A DNA stretch of 31,690 bases from CAZEVY01 sp964515555 (GTDB lineage: Bacteria; Acidobacteriota; Terriglobia; Bryobacterales; Bryobacteraceae): the NCBI GenBank assembly GCA_964515555.1, contig CAZEVY010000059.1, forward strand, positions 1 through 31,690, written 5' to 3'. The position numbers and the translations under genes were made by a program. The notes below the pieces were generated by a model. That model was not told the origin of the DNA. It saw nothing but the letters and a program-made list of their open reading frames with translations, and searched no databases. This document shows, piece after piece, positions 1-8,658 of the stretch; the first letter of the stretch is position 1, and each line of letters opens with the position of its first letter.

Positions 1-429
<429 letters not shown>

Positions 430-470
430 GACAGCTCACGGACCGGGGAAGGCGGGCGACCGCGAAGTCC

Positions 471-506
471 ACGACTCAGCGTAGCACGTACACCTTCTGG
501 TTTCAA
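471..506 (-). promoter_or_regulatory. mreB promoter with -35, 17-bp spacer and extended -10
   Basis: On the minus strand TTGAAA (506-501) is followed after exactly 17 bp by TACGCT (483-478), preceded by TGC so that it reads as an extended -10, TGCTACGCT. The predicted transcript starts near 471, leaving a leader of about 41 nt before the mreB ATG at 429. This is one of the two clearest sigma-70-type promoters in the window. Confidence 0.75.
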
Positions 507-673
507 AGAGATAGATCGAAACGTTGGTGTTTTTGCTTCGGGGTGGGGCCGAGGGGACGCGGCGCTCTGCCGGGTGCGTCGCGAGGTCCCATGCCCGGCC
601 GGCCGGAAATGTCCGGGGAATGGCGCCGGGCGAGCATGTCCGAAAACGGCTAGTCTTCGGGCCGCTTCTCGAT

Positions 674-688
674 CATACTAGGTGCGTG
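674..688 (+). promoter_or_regulatory. Candidate leaderless promoter for the ada/alkA fusion
   Basis: CATACT at 674-679 is followed by a 6-nt spacer and then the GTG at 686 that best fits the Ada N-terminus. A -10 box in this position places the transcription start on the start codon. No Shine-Dalgarno and no convincing -35 are seen (TAGTCT at 651-656 is poor). A small inverted repeat, CCGGA-AATG-TCCGG at 603-616, lies about 70 bp upstream and could be an operator. Confidence 0.4.
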
Positions 689-2059
689 GCCAGGCTCGAC
701 CCCGACATCTGCTACCGGGCGATCGCGTCGCGCGACGCGCGCTTCGACGGGAAGTTCTTCACCGGCGTGACGAGCACCGGAATCTACTGCCGTCCGGTGT
801 GTCCGGCGCGAGCGCCGGCGCGGCGGAACTGCCGGTTCTTTCTGTCGGCCGCCGCGGCGCAGGAGGCAGGATTCCGGCCATGCCTGCGGTGCCGTCCGGA
901 GATCGCGCCGGGTCTGCCGGCGTTCAACGGGACCGGGGCGGTGGTGGCGCGTGCGCTGCGCCTGATCGAGGAGGGGGGACTGGACGATGTGGGCGTCGAC
1001 CGGCTGGCGGAGCGCCTGGGCGTCGGCGACCGGCATCTGCGGCGGCTGTTCCTCGAACAGGTGGGAGCGTCGCCGGTGGCGGTGGCGCAGAATCGGCGGA
1101 TTCTCTTCGCGAAGCACCTGTTGACGGACACGCGGTTGCCGGTGACCGAGGTGTGCTTTTCGTCGGGCTTCGGCAGCATGCTGCGCGCGCTGGGCCGCGC
1201 GCCGCGCGATTTCCGGCGGCTGGCGGGGGCCGCGCCGGCGGGCGCGATCCGGTTGAAGCTCGGCTACCGGCCGCCGTTCGACTGGGAGGGACTCTTGGGG
1301 TTCCTCGGTCCGCGCGCGATTCCGGGCGTCGAGCGTGTGGAGGGCGGGGTCTACTCGCGCACCATCCGGATCGGCGAGACCACGGGCTTCGTGTCGGTGG
1401 AGAATCGCGCCGCAAGGAACTGCCTTGTGGCTTCGCTCGAGATCTCCTCGACGCGCGATCTCGCCGCGATCGTGCAACGCCTGCGCGCGATGTTCGACCT
1501 GGACTGCGACCCGCAGGAGATTCACGCGCGCCTCTCCCGCGACCGGCTGTTCCGCGGCGCGCGCGCGGGCGTCCGGATTCCCGGCGGATGGGACGCCTTC
1601 GAGCTCGGCGTGCGGGCGATCCTCGGCCAGCAGATCTCGGTGGCCGCGGCGACCACGCTCGCGGGTCGTCTGGCGGCGGCCTACGGGGAGACGACGCCGC
1701 GCGGTGTCTTGTTCCCACGCGCGGAAACGCTGGCCACGGCGGACATCGCGGGACTGCCGGCCGCGAGGGCCGGGTCGATTCTCGCGCTGGCCGCAAGCAA
1801 CGGCTCGGCGGCGGGCGCCGCCACGGTGGAAGATCTCGATGCCTCGCTGCGCGCGATTCCCGGCGTCGGCCCGTGGACGGCGCAGTACCTGGCGATGCGC
1901 GCGTACCGGCATCCGGACGCGTTCCCGTCGGGCGACCTGGCGCTGCGGCGCGCGGCGGGCGATCTCACGGCGCGGGAGCTGGAGCGCCGCGCGGAATCCT
2001 GGCGGCCATGGCGAGCCTACGCCGCACTACATCTCTGGAGACAATATGCTGGAAACTGA
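686..2059 (+). CDS. alkA: Ada/AlkA fusion: methylphosphotriester-acceptor/AraC-type regulator with 3-methyladenine DNA glycosylase II
   Basis: A 457-residue fusion of the Ada N-terminal module and AlkA, as in mycobacterial AlkA. Residues 9-75 hold the Ada zinc/methyl-acceptor domain with Cys35, Cys39, Cys66 and Cys69 (IYCRPVC and PCLRC). An AraC-like DNA-binding region follows at about 85-185. The AlkA N-terminal domain is at about 190-290, and the HhH-GPD glycosylase follows with hairpin IPGVGPWTAQY and catalytic Asp417 in FPSGDLALRR. The C-terminus WRPWRAYAALHLW is typical. It excises alkylated purines and senses phosphotriester methylation. I chose GTG at 686, because the family starts about 10 residues before CYRAI; the frame is open back to 524 but that extension has no family character. 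The second AraC helix-turn-helix is about 8 residues short. The 3' end overlaps the methyltransferase gene by 14 nt. Confidence 0.9.
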   Translation: MARLDPDICYRAIASRDARFDGKFFTGVTSTGIYCRPVCPARAPARRNCRFFLSAAAAQEAGFRPCLRCRPEIAPGLPAFNGTGAVVARALRLIEEGGLDDVGVDRLAERLGVGDRHLRRLFLEQVGASPVAVAQNRRILFAKHLLTDTRLPVTEVCFSSGFGSMLRALGRAPRDFRRLAGAAPAGAIRLKLGYRPPFDWEGLLGFLGPRAIPGVERVEGGVYSRTIRIGETTGFVSVENRAARNCLVASLEISSTRDLAAIVQRLRAMFDLDCDPQEIHARLSRDRLFRGARAGVRIPGGWDAFELGVRAILGQQISVAAATTLAGRLAAAYGETTPRGVLFPRAETLATADIAGLPAARAGSILALAASNGSAAGAATVEDLDASLRAIPGVGPWTAQYLAMRAYRHPDAFPSGDLALRRAAGDLTARELERRAESWRPWRAYAALHLWRQYAGN

Positions 2060-2570
2060 CCGTTTTTCAACCCCCATCGGCGACGTGTTTCTCGTCGCGC
2101 GGGGAGACACGCTGTGCATGCTCGATTTCGTCGATTCCGAGGACGGCCTTGGTCAACGGCTGGCGCGGCGATTCAACGGCGAGCCGATGACGGCCGCGCA
2201 CAACCCGCGCGGACTGACGTCGCGGCTGCGCGATTACTTCGAGGGCGATCTGCGCGCGGTCGACGATATCGCGGTGGAGTTTCGCGGGAGTCCGTTCCAG
2301 GAGACGGTCTGGCGGGCTCTGCGCGAGATTCCGGCGGGCAAGACCGAATCGTACGGGAGGCTGGCGGCACGGATCGGGCGGCCGGCGGCGTCGCGCGCGG
2401 TCGGGCATGCGAATTCGCAGAATCCGATCGCGATCGTGGTGCCGTGCCACCGGGTGATCGGCGCGAATGCGTCGCTCACCGGCTACGCGGGCGGGATTCA
2501 CCGCAAGAAGTGGCTGCTCGATCACGAGCGCGGCGCCAGCGGTCTGTTCGCCGGCGCCGCGGGGAAGTAG
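2046..2570 (+). CDS. ogt: Methylated-DNA--[protein]-cysteine S-methyltransferase
   Basis: A 174-residue suicide repair protein that transfers the methyl group from O6-methylguanine to its own cysteine. The acceptor motif IVVPCHRVIG places the active Cys at residue 134. It is followed by the LTGYAGGIHRKKWLLDHE signature of the MGMT/Ogt family. The DNA-binding helix-turn-helix is in PFQETVWRALREIPAGKTESYG. The ATG at 2046 lies inside the 3' end of the ada/alkA fusion (14-nt overlap) and is preceded by a GGAGA Shine-Dalgarno at spacing 4, so the two are co-transcribed and probably translationally coupled. Together they form a compact adaptive-response unit with sensor, glycosylase and methyltransferase. 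The length fits Ogt/AdaB; the symbol choice between ogt and adaB is conventional. Confidence 0.95.
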   Translation: MLETDRFSTPIGDVFLVARGDTLCMLDFVDSEDGLGQRLARRFNGEPMTAAHNPRGLTSRLRDYFEGDLRAVDDIAVEFRGSPFQETVWRALREIPAGKTESYGRLAARIGRPAASRAVGHANSQNPIAIVVPCHRVIGANASLTGYAGGIHRKKWLLDHERGASGLFAGAAGK

Positions 2571-2576
2571 CTCAGG

Positions 2577-5500
2577 TCAGAACGAGAAGCGCGATCCGAA
2601 CTGGAAGGCGCGCGGTCCGCCGGAGCCGAACACCTGTCCGGCGCGGCTGTTCGGCTGTCCGAACGAGGCGTTCAGCAGATCGCCGCTGTAGCCGCCCAGG
2701 TTGGCGATGTTGAACAGGTTGAAGGCCTCCACGAAGACGTTGAGCTTGTAGCGCTCGCCGAACTTGAAGATCTTCGTCAGGCGGATATCCTGCGAGTGGA
2801 AGTTATCGCCGAAGCTGTAATTGGCCGGAAGCGCCGGAATCGTCGGGAAGGCCTGATTGCGGGGCGTGGCCCTGCCGGCGAACTGTTGATTGTAAGCCGT
2901 CACCAGGCTGCTCAGCTCCTCTTTGCTCAGGCTGCGCTTCTTGAAATTGATGCCCGGCAGCGGCGTGCCGTTGGTGCCGTCGCCCTCCGGATCGACGGCG
3001 CCGGAGATGCTGGGCCGGAAGGGACCGCGCGTGGAATGCGACGAGATGAACGACAACTGGAAATCCCAGGGAATATCGACGATGCCGCTGATGTTGAGCA
3101 GATTCCGTCCACCGGTGGGACCCCAGTTCTGGAAGATATTATCCAGATTGTTAATGCCGTTGATCGCGTTCCGCGTCGAAAGGGCATAAGAAACGCCGAA
3201 CTGGTAGCGGTTCGAGAAGCGCTTGTCGAGCTTCACGAGCAGGCCCTTGTAGTTCGACCGCTCAGAGGGGTCGAAGAACGTGATCACCCCGAGGGAGCAC
3301 AGCGCCGCCGGGTTGTTTCTCTGAGCCGCCGTGCATTCGGGGATCACCGGGCGCGCGCCGCCGGTGGAGCCGCGCATTCGGTCGTAGCGGTTGTAGTCGA
3401 GCGTAATCTCCTGGTGAAGGAACTGACGAAACACAAGATCCGCGGTCAGGACGAGATCGCGCCGAATCTCCCGTTGAACACCGATGTTGAAGTGCTCCGA
3501 ATAGATCGCCGGGTAATTGACCGGAATCAGGTCGACACCCGTCTTGGCGATGTCGAGATTCCGGACGGCCAGGCTGGTCGACGCCTGGGAGGCGATAGCC
3601 GCTTCCGCCTGGGAGCGAATGGTCGGCAGGATCTGAATCAGGTGGCCGAGCGTGAACGAAGTCGGGTTGGTGGCGAACTGAAGCGGCGCTCCCAGCGTGG
3701 CCTGCTGAGGAAGACCGGGGATTGTGGGGAGACCGGCGATGGGATTGTTCACCGAAGTCCCCGGGAACTGGATGCGTCCGTTGCCGACCGGGCCGATGGT
3801 GGCCCGTTCGCGCAGCCGCTGCCAGAGCACCCGGGTGTCGTAGTAGATCCCGGCTCCGGCGCGCAGCACGGTTTTGCTGGACCTGTCCAGCGTATAAGCG
3901 ATTCCGAGCGACGGCGAGAAGTTGTTGTAGTCGCGCTTGGTCGGTGAGAGATCGCTACCGAGCAGGGGCGCCAGAAACGCGGGTTTCGGCAGATCGTGGT
4001 TTACGAGCGTGGATTCATAGCTCCAGGCCAGCCCGTAGTTCAACGTAAACCGCGGCTTGACGCGCCAGGTGTCCTGGAAGAAGGCGTGCACGCGCTTGTT
4101 CCGCCGCGCCTCGTCGGTCTGGAAGGGAGGCGGCTGGCTGGGATCGCCGATGCCCATCACGAAGCCGGCCAGGGGTAGCCTCAATAAATCCGCGTTTGTG
4201 CTGAAGGTGGTGGGAAGGTTAAAGAGCGGGCGCAGCGGGGCCGGAATCGCGGAGTTGATGATCTGCGGCCCGTAGACGTTTCCGGCGGCAGGATCGGCGA
4301 ATCCCCAGAATCCGGTGCCGTAGCTGGGCTCGAATTCCACGCCGAAACGGATGCGGTGCGCGCCCTTCTGCCAGCTCAGCATGTCGTGGAAAACCCAGCG
4401 GCGGAGATCGCGGCCCTGGGTGGCGTTGGCGGTGTTGCCGAAGGTGACTCCGTCCCCCACGACGGTCATCTGCGGGAGTCCGAGTCCGATGCAACCGGGA
4501 CAGTCCTCCTCGCGCGGGAAGAGGTTGCGATTCTGCCAGTACCAGGTTGTGAAGCGGAACTCGTTCACCAGGTTCGATCGCAGCGTGCTGGTGAGCCCGG
4601 CGACCCCCTGGTCGCTCCAGTTGGTGTTGCGAAGCCAGTTGGAGGGCAGGGGCGCGCCGCTGGCGGGGCCGAAGCCGCGATTGCCGTCGTGGCTATAGCG
4701 GATGAAGAAGTTATGGCTGGCGTTGATGCGCCAGTCGAAGCGGTGACTGAAAAGCTTCGATGTGTAAGGGTTGCTGTAGTTGCCGGCGAACGGCGCGAAT
4801 GCGGCCGATGTCGGCTGAACGGTGACGACGCCGTCCTGGTTGTTGTGCTCGAGGTTCGTAAAGAAGAACAGGCGGTCCTTCCGGATGGGGCCGCCGAGCC
4901 AGAAGCCGGACTGACGCCGGGCAAAGAAGGGATCGGGCGCGATGACGTTGCGCCGCAATCCGGGATACGCCGCCGTATTGTTGTCGCGGAAGTAGAAGTA
5001 GCCCGCGCCGTGAAAATCGTTGCCGCCCGAGCGCGTGACGATGTTCACCGACCCGACGCCGGTGATGCTGGTGGAGAGGTCGAAGTTCACCGAGGCGACC
5101 TGGAACTCCTCGACGATTTCCTGCGAGAAGTTGGTCCCAGTGCCGCCTTCAATATGATTGCGCACGTTGCCGCCGTCGACGGTAATGCTGGTCATGCCCG
5201 AGCTGCCGCCGAGGACGGACACCGAGAACTGCGCGTTGTATTGGGCCAGCGAGCCCGCCGACACGGTGACGCCCGGTTCCAGGAACGCGAGCTGGAGGAA
5301 GCTGCGGCCGTTCAGCGGCAGGCTCTCAATCTCCTTGCGCGTGACGACACCCTCGATCATGTGGCTCTCGTAGCGGATCTGGGAGGACGCCGCTTCGACG
5401 CTGACGACCTCCGTGGTACCGCCCACCTGCATCTGGACATCGACGGTGGTGGCGGCGCCGGTCTGTACGATCGCCTCGCGGACCATGGGCCGGAATCCGG

Positions 5501-5750
5501 TCGCCTCGACGCGGACCTCGTAGGATCCGGCCTGTAGCGACGGAAAACTGAATAAGCCCTCGCTAGTTGTGACCATGGTGCGTTTCGCACCCGTCGCTTT
5601 ATTGGTCACTGTCGCGGTGACGTTCGGCATTAATGCGGCGGACTCGTCGGTGACGGTCCCGCTGATCGTGCCGGTCGGCACCTGTCCCATCAGGAGCGCG
5701 GTGGCCGCGAACGCGGCTGCCACAATTCGCCCAGCTAACACTTGTTTCAT
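2577..5750 (-). CDS. Oar-like TonB-dependent receptor with carboxypeptidase-regulatory-like domain
   Basis: A 1057-residue outer-membrane protein. Residues 1-22 form a signal peptide (MKQVLAGRIVAAAFAATALL...). Residues 26-110 are a carboxypeptidase-regulatory-like Ig fold (GTISGTVTDESAALMPNV). A plug-like domain at about 125-245 contains IESLPLNGRSFLQL, SITVDGGN and GVGSVNIVTRSGGNDFHG. The rest is a long barrel rich in Tyr/Asn/Arg strands, ending in the aromatic FQFGSRFSF typical of beta-barrels. Acidobacteriota encode large families of such Oar-like proteins. The substrate is unknown, and no TonB box is obvious. The start has a GGGAGGG Shine-Dalgarno (5761-5755) and a good promoter upstream. 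The gene is convergent with the methyltransferase, with a 6-nt gap. Confidence 0.9.
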   Translation of the reverse strand: MKQVLAGRIVAAAFAATALLMGQVPTGTISGTVTDESAALMPNVTATVTNKATGAKRTMVTTSEGLFSFPSLQAGSYEVRVEATGFRPMVREAIVQTGAATTVDVQMQVGGTTEVVSVEAASSQIRYESHMIEGVVTRKEIESLPLNGRSFLQLAFLEPGVTVSAGSLAQYNAQFSVSVLGGSSGMTSITVDGGNVRNHIEGGTGTNFSQEIVEEFQVASVNFDLSTSITGVGSVNIVTRSGGNDFHGAGYFYFRDNNTAAYPGLRRNVIAPDPFFARRQSGFWLGGPIRKDRLFFFTNLEHNNQDGVVTVQPTSAAFAPFAGNYSNPYTSKLFSHRFDWRINASHNFFIRYSHDGNRGFGPASGAPLPSNWLRNTNWSDQGVAGLTSTLRSNLVNEFRFTTWYWQNRNLFPREEDCPGCIGLGLPQMTVVGDGVTFGNTANATQGRDLRRWVFHDMLSWQKGAHRIRFGVEFEPSYGTGFWGFADPAAGNVYGPQIINSAIPAPLRPLFNLPTTFSTNADLLRLPLAGFVMGIGDPSQPPPFQTDEARRNKRVHAFFQDTWRVKPRFTLNYGLAWSYESTLVNHDLPKPAFLAPLLGSDLSPTKRDYNNFSPSLGIAYTLDRSSKTVLRAGAGIYYDTRVLWQRLRERATIGPVGNGRIQFPGTSVNNPIAGLPTIPGLPQQATLGAPLQFATNPTSFTLGHLIQILPTIRSQAEAAIASQASTSLAVRNLDIAKTGVDLIPVNYPAIYSEHFNIGVQREIRRDLVLTADLVFRQFLHQEITLDYNRYDRMRGSTGGARPVIPECTAAQRNNPAALCSLGVITFFDPSERSNYKGLLVKLDKRFSNRYQFGVSYALSTRNAINGINNLDNIFQNWGPTGGRNLLNISGIVDIPWDFQLSFISSHSTRGPFRPSISGAVDPEGDGTNGTPLPGINFKKRSLSKEELSSLVTAYNQQFAGRATPRNQAFPTIPALPANYSFGDNFHSQDIRLTKIFKFGERYKLNVFVEAFNLFNIANLGGYSGDLLNASFGQPNSRAGQVFGSGGPRAFQFGSRFSF

Positions 5751-5782
5751 CCAACCCTCCCATCCCAGGTTGTACCGCAGAT

Positions 5783-5818
5783 CAACAAGATGCTATGCCC
5801 GCGTGGTTCGCAAGTCAA
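5783..5818 (-). promoter_or_regulatory. Promoter of the TonB-dependent receptor gene
   Basis: On the minus strand TTGACT (5818-5813), a 17-bp spacer, then TAGCAT (5795-5790). The predicted start is near 5783, giving a leader of about 33 nt that carries the GGGAGGG Shine-Dalgarno. Unlike many neighbours, this gene therefore has a conventional leader. Confidence 0.7.
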
Positions 5819-5831
5819 GCGGGGTGGGAGC

Positions 5832-5863
5832 CAGGTGTCAAGTGGCAGGTGTCAGGTTTCAGG
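5832..5863. repeat. Short degenerate repeat of CAGGTGTCA units
   Basis: The nonamer CAGGTGTCA occurs at 5832-5840 and again at 5846-5854, followed by the related GGTTTCAGG at 5855-5863. The element sits between the divergent receptor and amidohydrolase promoters. Such GTGTCAGG-like tracts look like short intergenic repeats; no function can be assigned. Confidence 0.5.
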
Positions 5864-5908
5864 CCGGATATTGACTCGAGATCGCCGACGTGAAACGGGC
5901 CGCTATCG

Positions 5909-5914
5909 TATAAT
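5909..5914 (+). promoter_or_regulatory. -10 box of the amidohydrolase operon
   Basis: A perfect TATAAT lies 10 nt before the ATG at 5925, so the transcript should start around 5921 with a leader of only about 4 nt and no room for a Shine-Dalgarno. A TTGACT exists at 5871-5876, but it is 32 bp from the -10, too far to act as its -35. Confidence 0.6.
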
Positions 5915-5924
5915 CCTGTAATCT

Positions 5925-7289
5925 ATGCGGAAAGGGATCACCCTTCTACTATTCTGCGGCCTGCTTCCCCTGGCGGCCGAAACCCCGTCGGTGCTGGCGA
6001 TACGGAACGCCCGGATCGTTACCGTGAGCGGCCCGGCGATCGCCAAGGGCACGGTGGTGGTCCGCAACGGGCTGATCGAGGCGGTGGGCGCCAACGTGAC
6101 GCCGCCCGCTGACGCCTGGGTCATCGAAGGCGAGGGCCTCACGGTGTATCCCGGGCTGGTCGACGCGCTGAGCACCATCGGCATCCCGCAGCCGGCGGCA
6201 GCGGCCGGAGCCACAGGCGGCCGCGGCGGCGGACCGCCCGCGGCGCCCGCGCCGATCCCATTACCGGCGGTCGCCGGCGCCACGGTGGCGACGGGCGGGG
6301 CAGGTCCTAACAATCAAAGCTGGATCAAGGCCGCCGACCAGATCCAGGCGACCGACCGCCGCATCGCGGCCGCGCGCAGCGCCGGGTTCACGACTGCGAT
6401 CACGTTTCCGACGCGGGGACTCGTTGCCGGACAGGGCGCGGCGATCAACCTCGCGGGCGATTCGGTCGGCAAGATGATCGTGCAGTCGCCGGTGGGGATG
6501 TACCTCAGTCTCGGCCGCGGCGGCTTTGGCGGCGGCGGGGGAGGCGGCGGATATCCGGGTTCGCTGATGGGCGTGTTCGCCTACATCCGGCAGACCTACC
6601 TCGACGCGGAGCATTATCGCGAGGCCAAGGAGATGTATGCGCGCAACGCGCGCGGCATGCAGCGGCCCGAGTATAACCGCGAGCTGGAAGGCGTGCTGGA
6701 AGCGCGCCGCGTGCTGCTGCCCGCGAATTCGGCGGTGCAGATCGCGCGCGTGCTGAAATTCGGCGCCGAGCTGAATCGCGGCGTGGTGCTCTACGAGGCG
6801 CAGGAGGCCTTTCGCGACGACTCTGCGGCGCTCATCAAGAAGGCCGGCGTTCCCGTGCTGGTGAACCTGCGCTGGCCCGAGCGGCAGCGCGACGGCGATC
6901 CCGAGCAGACCGAGGCGCTGCGGGTTCTCGAGATGCGCGACAAGGCGCCGTCGACGCCGGCCGTGCTCGCCAAGGCGGGCGTGCGCTTCGCGCTCTATCC
7001 CGGACAGATCGACAACGCCGCCGGCGTCGCCCGCTACGTGCGCCGCGCGATGGAAGCGGGTCTCACCGCCGATGCCGCCGTGCGCGCGCTGACGCTATCG
7101 CCCGCCGAGATCTTCGGCGTCGCCGACCGGCTGGGCAGCGTCGAAACCGGCAAGATCGCCAATCTGCTGGTGACTGACGGCGACCTGTTCAACGAAAAGA
7201 CCAGAGTCAGGCACATCCTCGTCGATGGAGTGAAATTCGAACCCGCGGCGGAAACACCCGCCCTCGGGGAAGGGACAACCGGACAATGA
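5925..7289 (+). CDS. Secreted amidohydrolase-family protein lacking metal-binding residues
   Basis: A 454-residue protein with a signal peptide (MRKGITLLLFCGLLPLAAE). The amidohydrolase beta-sandwich start is clear (LAIRNARIVTV, VVVRNGLIEAVG), and the C-terminal sandwich is canonical (LTLSPAEIFGVADRLGSVETGKIANLLVTDGDLF). Where active members have PGxIDxHxH it reads YPGLVDALSTIGIP, so the first two metal-binding histidines are absent. No substitute HxH motif is visible elsewhere. Two Gly/Ala/Pro-rich stretches interrupt the barrel (about residues 93-110 and 196-206). It is first in a three-gene operon; its stop overlaps the next start as ATGA. I infer a non-catalytic partner of the following enzyme. 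The fold assignment is secure; the role is inferred. Confidence 0.85.
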   Translation: MRKGITLLLFCGLLPLAAETPSVLAIRNARIVTVSGPAIAKGTVVVRNGLIEAVGANVTPPADAWVIEGEGLTVYPGLVDALSTIGIPQPAAAAGATGGRGGGPPAAPAPIPLPAVAGATVATGGAGPNNQSWIKAADQIQATDRRIAAARSAGFTTAITFPTRGLVAGQGAAINLAGDSVGKMIVQSPVGMYLSLGRGGFGGGGGGGGYPGSLMGVFAYIRQTYLDAEHYREAKEMYARNARGMQRPEYNRELEGVLEARRVLLPANSAVQIARVLKFGAELNRGVVLYEAQEAFRDDSAALIKKAGVPVLVNLRWPERQRDGDPEQTEALRVLEMRDKAPSTPAVLAKAGVRFALYPGQIDNAAGVARYVRRAMEAGLTADAAVRALTLSPAEIFGVADRLGSVETGKIANLLVTDGDLFNEKTRVRHILVDGVKFEPAAETPALGEGTTGQ

Positions 7290-8658
7290 AACCGCTCCTC
7301 ATCGCAACTCTCGGGGCCGCGCTCGGTTTCGCCGCCGAGCCGATCGTGGTTCAGAACGCCCGCATTCTCACGGTGACCAAGGGAAACTTGAACGGCGACA
7401 TTCTCATCAAGGACGGGAAGATCGCCGAGATCGCGCCGAAGATCGCCGCGCCGCAGGGGGCGCGCATCATCGACGCCAGCAACCAGTTCGTGATTCCCGG
7501 CATCATCGACGCGCACTCGCACATCGCGGCCGACGCCATCAACGAGGGCACGGTCTCGGTGTCGTCGATGGTGGGCATCGAGGATGTGCTCGATCCCGAG
7601 GCCATCTCCATCTATCGCGCGCTGGCCGGCGGCGTGACGACAGCCAACATCCTCCACGGCAGCGCCAACTCCATCGGCGGCAAGAATCGCGTCATCAAGA
7701 TGCGATGGGGCAAGGACGCCGAGGGCATCGTCTTCGAGGGCGCCAAGCCCGGAATCAAGTTCGCGCTCGGCGAGAATCCCAAGCGCCGCGGCACCCCGCA
7801 AGGCGGCAACATCGCCAATCTCCTCGGGCTCCCCGGCGGCGGCAACGCGCGTTATCCGGCGACACGCATGGGCGTCGAGGACGTCATCCGCGAGGCCTTC
7901 AACGAGGCCAAACTCTACCAGGCCGCCTGGCGCGACTATCGCGCCAAGGCCGATCGCGGGGAGAAGGCTTTGCCGCCCCGCCGCGACCTGAAGCTCGAGC
8001 CGCTGGTCGAGGTGCTCGAAGGCAAGCGCCTGGTGCACGCGCACTGCTACCGGGCCGACGAGATCCTGATGCTGCTGCGCGTCGCCGACGGCGGCGGCGT
8101 CAAGATCATGTCGCTCCAGCACGTGCTCGAGGGCTACTAGGTCGCCAAGGAGATCGCGGCGCACGGANNNNNNNNNNCGCGGGCGCCTCGACCTTCAGCG
8201 ACTGGTGGGCCTACAAGATCGAGGCCTACGATGCGATTCCGTACAACGCCGCCATCATGGTGCGCAAGGGCGTGCTGGTGTCGCTCAACTCCGACGACGC
8301 CGAGCTGATGCGGCACCTCAATAATGAAGCCGCCAAGGCCATGCGCTACGGCGGGCTCAGCGAGGACGAGGCGCTCGCGCTGGTGACCATCAACCCAGCC
8401 AAACAGCTCGACATCGACAACCGCGTCGGGTCGATCGAAGTCGGCAAGGACGCCGACCTGGCGATCTACGACAAGCATCCGCTCTCGAATTACGCCAAGG
8501 TGCAGAAGGTGCTCATCGACGGACAGGTCTACTTCGAGCGCGACCGCGACCTCACGGGCCGCGCCTCGCGCGACAAGCTGAAGAACGACCTGCTCGACAA
8601 GGAGCGCAAGCGGCAGCAGGAGCAGAAGAAGTTCGGCCCCCCGCGGAGGCCCGCATGA
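7286..8658 (+). pseudogene. Secreted amidohydrolase (catalytic type), interrupted by an in-frame TAG and a scaffold gap
   Basis: Residues 1-17 are a signal peptide. The beta-sandwich and barrel start is intact, with FVIPGIIDAHSHIAADA carrying the HxH metal motif. Also present are GGVTTANILHGSANSIGG, the second-metal region LVHAHCYRADEI and LQHVLEGY. The frame then hits TAG at 8138-8140, where relatives have a lysine. It reads on as VAKEIAAHG to a run of ten Ns (8168-8177) and resumes one frame over as AGASTFSDWWAYKIEAYDAIPYN, SLNSDDAELMRHLN and the C-terminal sandwich, to the TGA at 8656-8658. Joining CACGG directly to CGCGGGC restores HGAGAST, so the gene is probably intact in the organism and damaged by contig-end errors. 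Both ends overlap neighbours as ATGA. Confidence 0.85.
8168..8177. other. Assembly gap (ten Ns)
   Basis: Ten consecutive Ns inside the middle amidohydrolase gene. Conserved sequence resumes immediately on either side, so the true gap is close to zero length and the Ns are a scaffolding placeholder. Bases next to the gap (the A at 8167 and the TAG at 8138) are suspect. Confidence 0.95.

Noticed and set aside
524..685. N-terminal extension of the ada/alkA frame starting at 524
   Set aside because: The extension has no similarity to the family start, would run through the mreB promoter region, and a better GTG at 686 exists.
682..2190. Long alternative-frame ORFs across the ada/alkA region on both strands (for example 682-2190 plus, 650-1912 minus, 1335-2045 plus)
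   Set aside because: Their translations are Arg/Ala/Gly-rich with no family motifs; they are shadows of the GC-rich repair genes. The 1335 frame is only real from 2046 onward.
2796..5537. Plus-strand ORFs of 383 and 393 codons opposite the TonB receptor
   Set aside because: They are antisense shadows of a strongly recognisable receptor gene; composition is atypical and there are no motifs.
8168..8177. The N-run as a sign of a large missing segment
   Set aside because: Conserved amidohydrolase sequence is continuous across it, so little or nothing is missing.
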